Assembly (NCBI GenBank): GCA_963693365.1
Contig: CAVNZM010000012.1
Coordinates: 5,022,001 to 5,086,000, forward strand
Source: Amoebidium appalachense
Lineage: Eukaryota > Ichthyosporea
Reading direction: 5' to 3'
DNA: 64,000 nucleotides
The translations under genes were made by a program, and so were the position numbers. How positions within the stretch are numbered: position 1 is the first letter of the stretch; the number at the start of each line of letters is the position of its first letter. Below, in pieces: positions 62,444-64,000 of the stretch. The notes beneath the pieces were generated by a model, which was given only the letters and a program-made list of their open reading frames with translations, did not search any database and had not been told where the DNA came from.

Positions 62444-62865
62444 TCAGCTGAAGCGGACCCGCAGCAGATCCAACATGCCCTGCACCAGCGCTACGTCCTT
62501 GCGGTGCTGTGGAAGGGCAAAATGTCAGTGCGCTGGAGTGGTTGCTGGGGGGAAGATGATGGCGAGAAATAGGGAATACGTGTGTGTGTGTGTGTGTGTA
62601 CATGTGTGTGTGTGTGTTGGCTTTTCTTTTTCTTTCTTTCTTTTTTTTTTCCCGGTGGTGGTGATGGTTTTGGGGTGGGGTCGGATGGGGTCCAGTGGGG
62701 TGGGGGTGGGGGTGGGGGTGGGGATGCATTTTCTTGACGTGCTCCTTTCATTTCAAGGTTGATACTACGGGTCAGTTCTAGGCCGGGCAGCTGAAAGAGA
62801 GAGTAGACGGTAATTGCCCTAGGCCTGCCCCGGGCGAGGTAGGAAGGAACTACGAAGGTGTGTGT

Positions 62866-62901
<36 letters not shown>

Positions 62902-63273
62902 GGGTTGCACGAAGAAAAACACGTGTGGTGCCTGTTCGGACGTTTACCTCTTCTTCGGCCAGGCTGATGCTTGTTTCCTCCAGCTGCCTGACTGCTGCTG
63001 CTACGGCTGCACGTGCCTGCACACATAGAAAAGGCTCACAGTCAGACTTATACGTGCATGGGGTATAATGATATAGTGTCACTGTGGCTGGTGATGATGA
63101 TACACACCAATATATCTGGTTCTGAATCAGTTTCAAATGCCACCCCAACTTGTACGTAAGTGTGCACGTTCACATCTTGCCATCCCTCCTCCCCATCCCC
63201 CCCCCCCCCCCCCCCCCCCCACACCGCCGCCGCCTCTTTTCCTTCAACCTCTTCCCCTCCGCACCATCACCAC

Positions 63274-63315
<42 letters not shown>

Positions 63316-63773
63316 CCCTCCCCCCCCCCCCCCCCCCCCCCTAAAGGGAGGTTCCTTTCATGTTTTCAAGTCATAAACCGTCTGCTTAGCCATCATAATT
63401 AACATCGTACTACCACTGGAAGCCAATACACTCACACAAGGCGCTTTTTGCACCATTTCACAAGAGTTCGATTTATCAGAGAGATTGCTCGGAAGCATAC
63501 CTGAAGGTCATTTGCCGACCCGTTCACTGTCGACACCAACTGGAAGGGGGGGGGGGAAACGATCTGTAAGTTTCCGAAGGATTGGTTTAAGATTAGTTTA
63601 GGTTACTTTAGTTTTGTGAAAATACCCTAAATATCTCTTTCACCACAACCGGTTACATCGTGCCTAGACCTTTTGCTAACAGTCAAACAGATGAGAAGAT
63701 GCTCTTACGTAGGCCAGTGTTGGGTGGACTACGCACATAATGGTTTGCGTCGTTTCCCATGTGATTCCCATTT
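62444..63773 (-). CDS. Unrecognised protein, 3' exons of a gene running off the window
   Basis: Four minus-strand exons fit with matching phases: 63773-63709 (begins with two bases of a split codon, then MGITWETTQTIMC and onward), 63539-63501 (LVSTVNGSANDLQ), 63016-62948 (ARAAVAAAVRQLEETSISLA and three Glu) and 62506-62444 (HRKDVALVQGMLDLLRVRFS, stop). All have AG acceptors, and donors are GTAAGA, GTATGC and GTAAAC. The last two exons predict a continuous helix, possibly coiled coil. Start and N terminus lie beyond 64000. I do not recognise the family. The gene converges on the hnRNP-like gene. Exon joins rest on phase and composition only. Confidence 0.55.
62856..62902. repeat. G tract in intron of the last gene
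   Basis: A G tract of about 35 bases preceded by a short GT run, another (GT)n-G(n) composite. Confidence 0.85.
63196..63341. repeat. C tracts in intron of the last gene
   Basis: Two C-rich tracts (about 63196-63222 and 63276-63341) separated by CCG/CTT-rich DNA. Confidence 0.85.
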
Positions 63774-64000
63774 CTGAAAGAATTGTCAACCCCCCCTCAA
63801 CCTCCGTCCCCCCCCCCCCCCCCCCCCCCCGCGCCTTCCCCTCCCTCACCCTTCGCCAACTCTTCCCCACTCCCTTCCCCCAACCCACACACCCACCACA
63901 GCACCCACCCATCCACCCCCCTGCACTTGCTCCTCCCCGCTTGTATCAATGTGTGGAATTTCTGATATGCCCTCCTGCCTTCCCCCTCAACCTCCCCCCT
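63774..64000. other. Upstream intron of the last gene, to the window edge
   Basis: C-rich low-complexity DNA with a C tract at about 63809-63830. No further exon was recognised before the end of the window. Confidence 0.5.

Noticed and set aside
62700-62790. A possible exon LPGLELTRSINLEMKG of the last gene after a good acceptor
   Set aside because: No donor gives a phase that joins the terminal exon, while direct joining of the flanking exons is in phase and gives a continuous helix.

Overview
The window is nuclear DNA of an intron-rich eukaryote. The protein genes are split into short exons with GT-AG junctions and joining phases, the start of one gene sits in a full Kozak context, and Pol III tRNA genes with T-run terminators are present. 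Most of the sequence between exons is simple repeat: G/C homopolymers, (GT)n/(CA)n, (GA)n, (TA)n and a (TGCG)n block. The gene set (TFIIIC subunit, hnRNP Q/R-type protein, C2H2 proteins) suggests an opisthokont-grade protist or simple animal relative. I cannot name the species, and that lineage guess is inference.

Layout. 1-8050: low-complexity DNA with no supported gene, but with a 13-unit array of near-palindromic 15-mers at 5722-6003. 8056-18587: two minus-strand paralogous genes, each encoding one C2H2 zinc finger followed by a long disordered tail. The first is one open frame; the second has an intron through the finger and three frame breaks. 20050-20643: a minus-strand single-exon hypothetical ORF with a nearby poly(A) signal. 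20650-25000: repeats.

25015-49873: one large minus-strand gene that I recognise as the TFIIIC TPR subunit (GTF3C3/TFIIIC102, yeast Tfc4/tau131). I placed 26 exons (about 980 codons); the N-terminal joins are uncertain. One intron holds two identical tRNA-Gly(CCC) genes and a decayed third copy, all on the gene's own strand. Its introns also carry a dispersed repeat family with a tRNA-like promoter motif and a C-run tail. 50510-61581: a divergently transcribed plus-strand gene, 14 exons and 886 codons, for an hnRNP Q/R (SYNCRIP)-like protein: three RRMs, then a 600-residue Gly/Pro/Met and Asn/Gln/Gly/Trp tail. About 640 bp separate its ATG from that of the TFIIIC gene, so a shared promoter region is likely. 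62444-63773: the last exons of an unrecognised minus-strand gene that runs off the right edge.

How it fits together. TFIIIC binds the A and B boxes of tRNA genes, and here tRNA genes lie inside the gene for a TFIIIC subunit, so cross-talk between Pol III factor binding and Pol II elongation is possible. Comparing dispersed-repeat copies shows how some G/C tracts arose or grew: the same G-rich core is short in some copies and expanded to (GT)n-G(n) in another. No CRISPR array, rRNA, plasmid or viral gene was seen.
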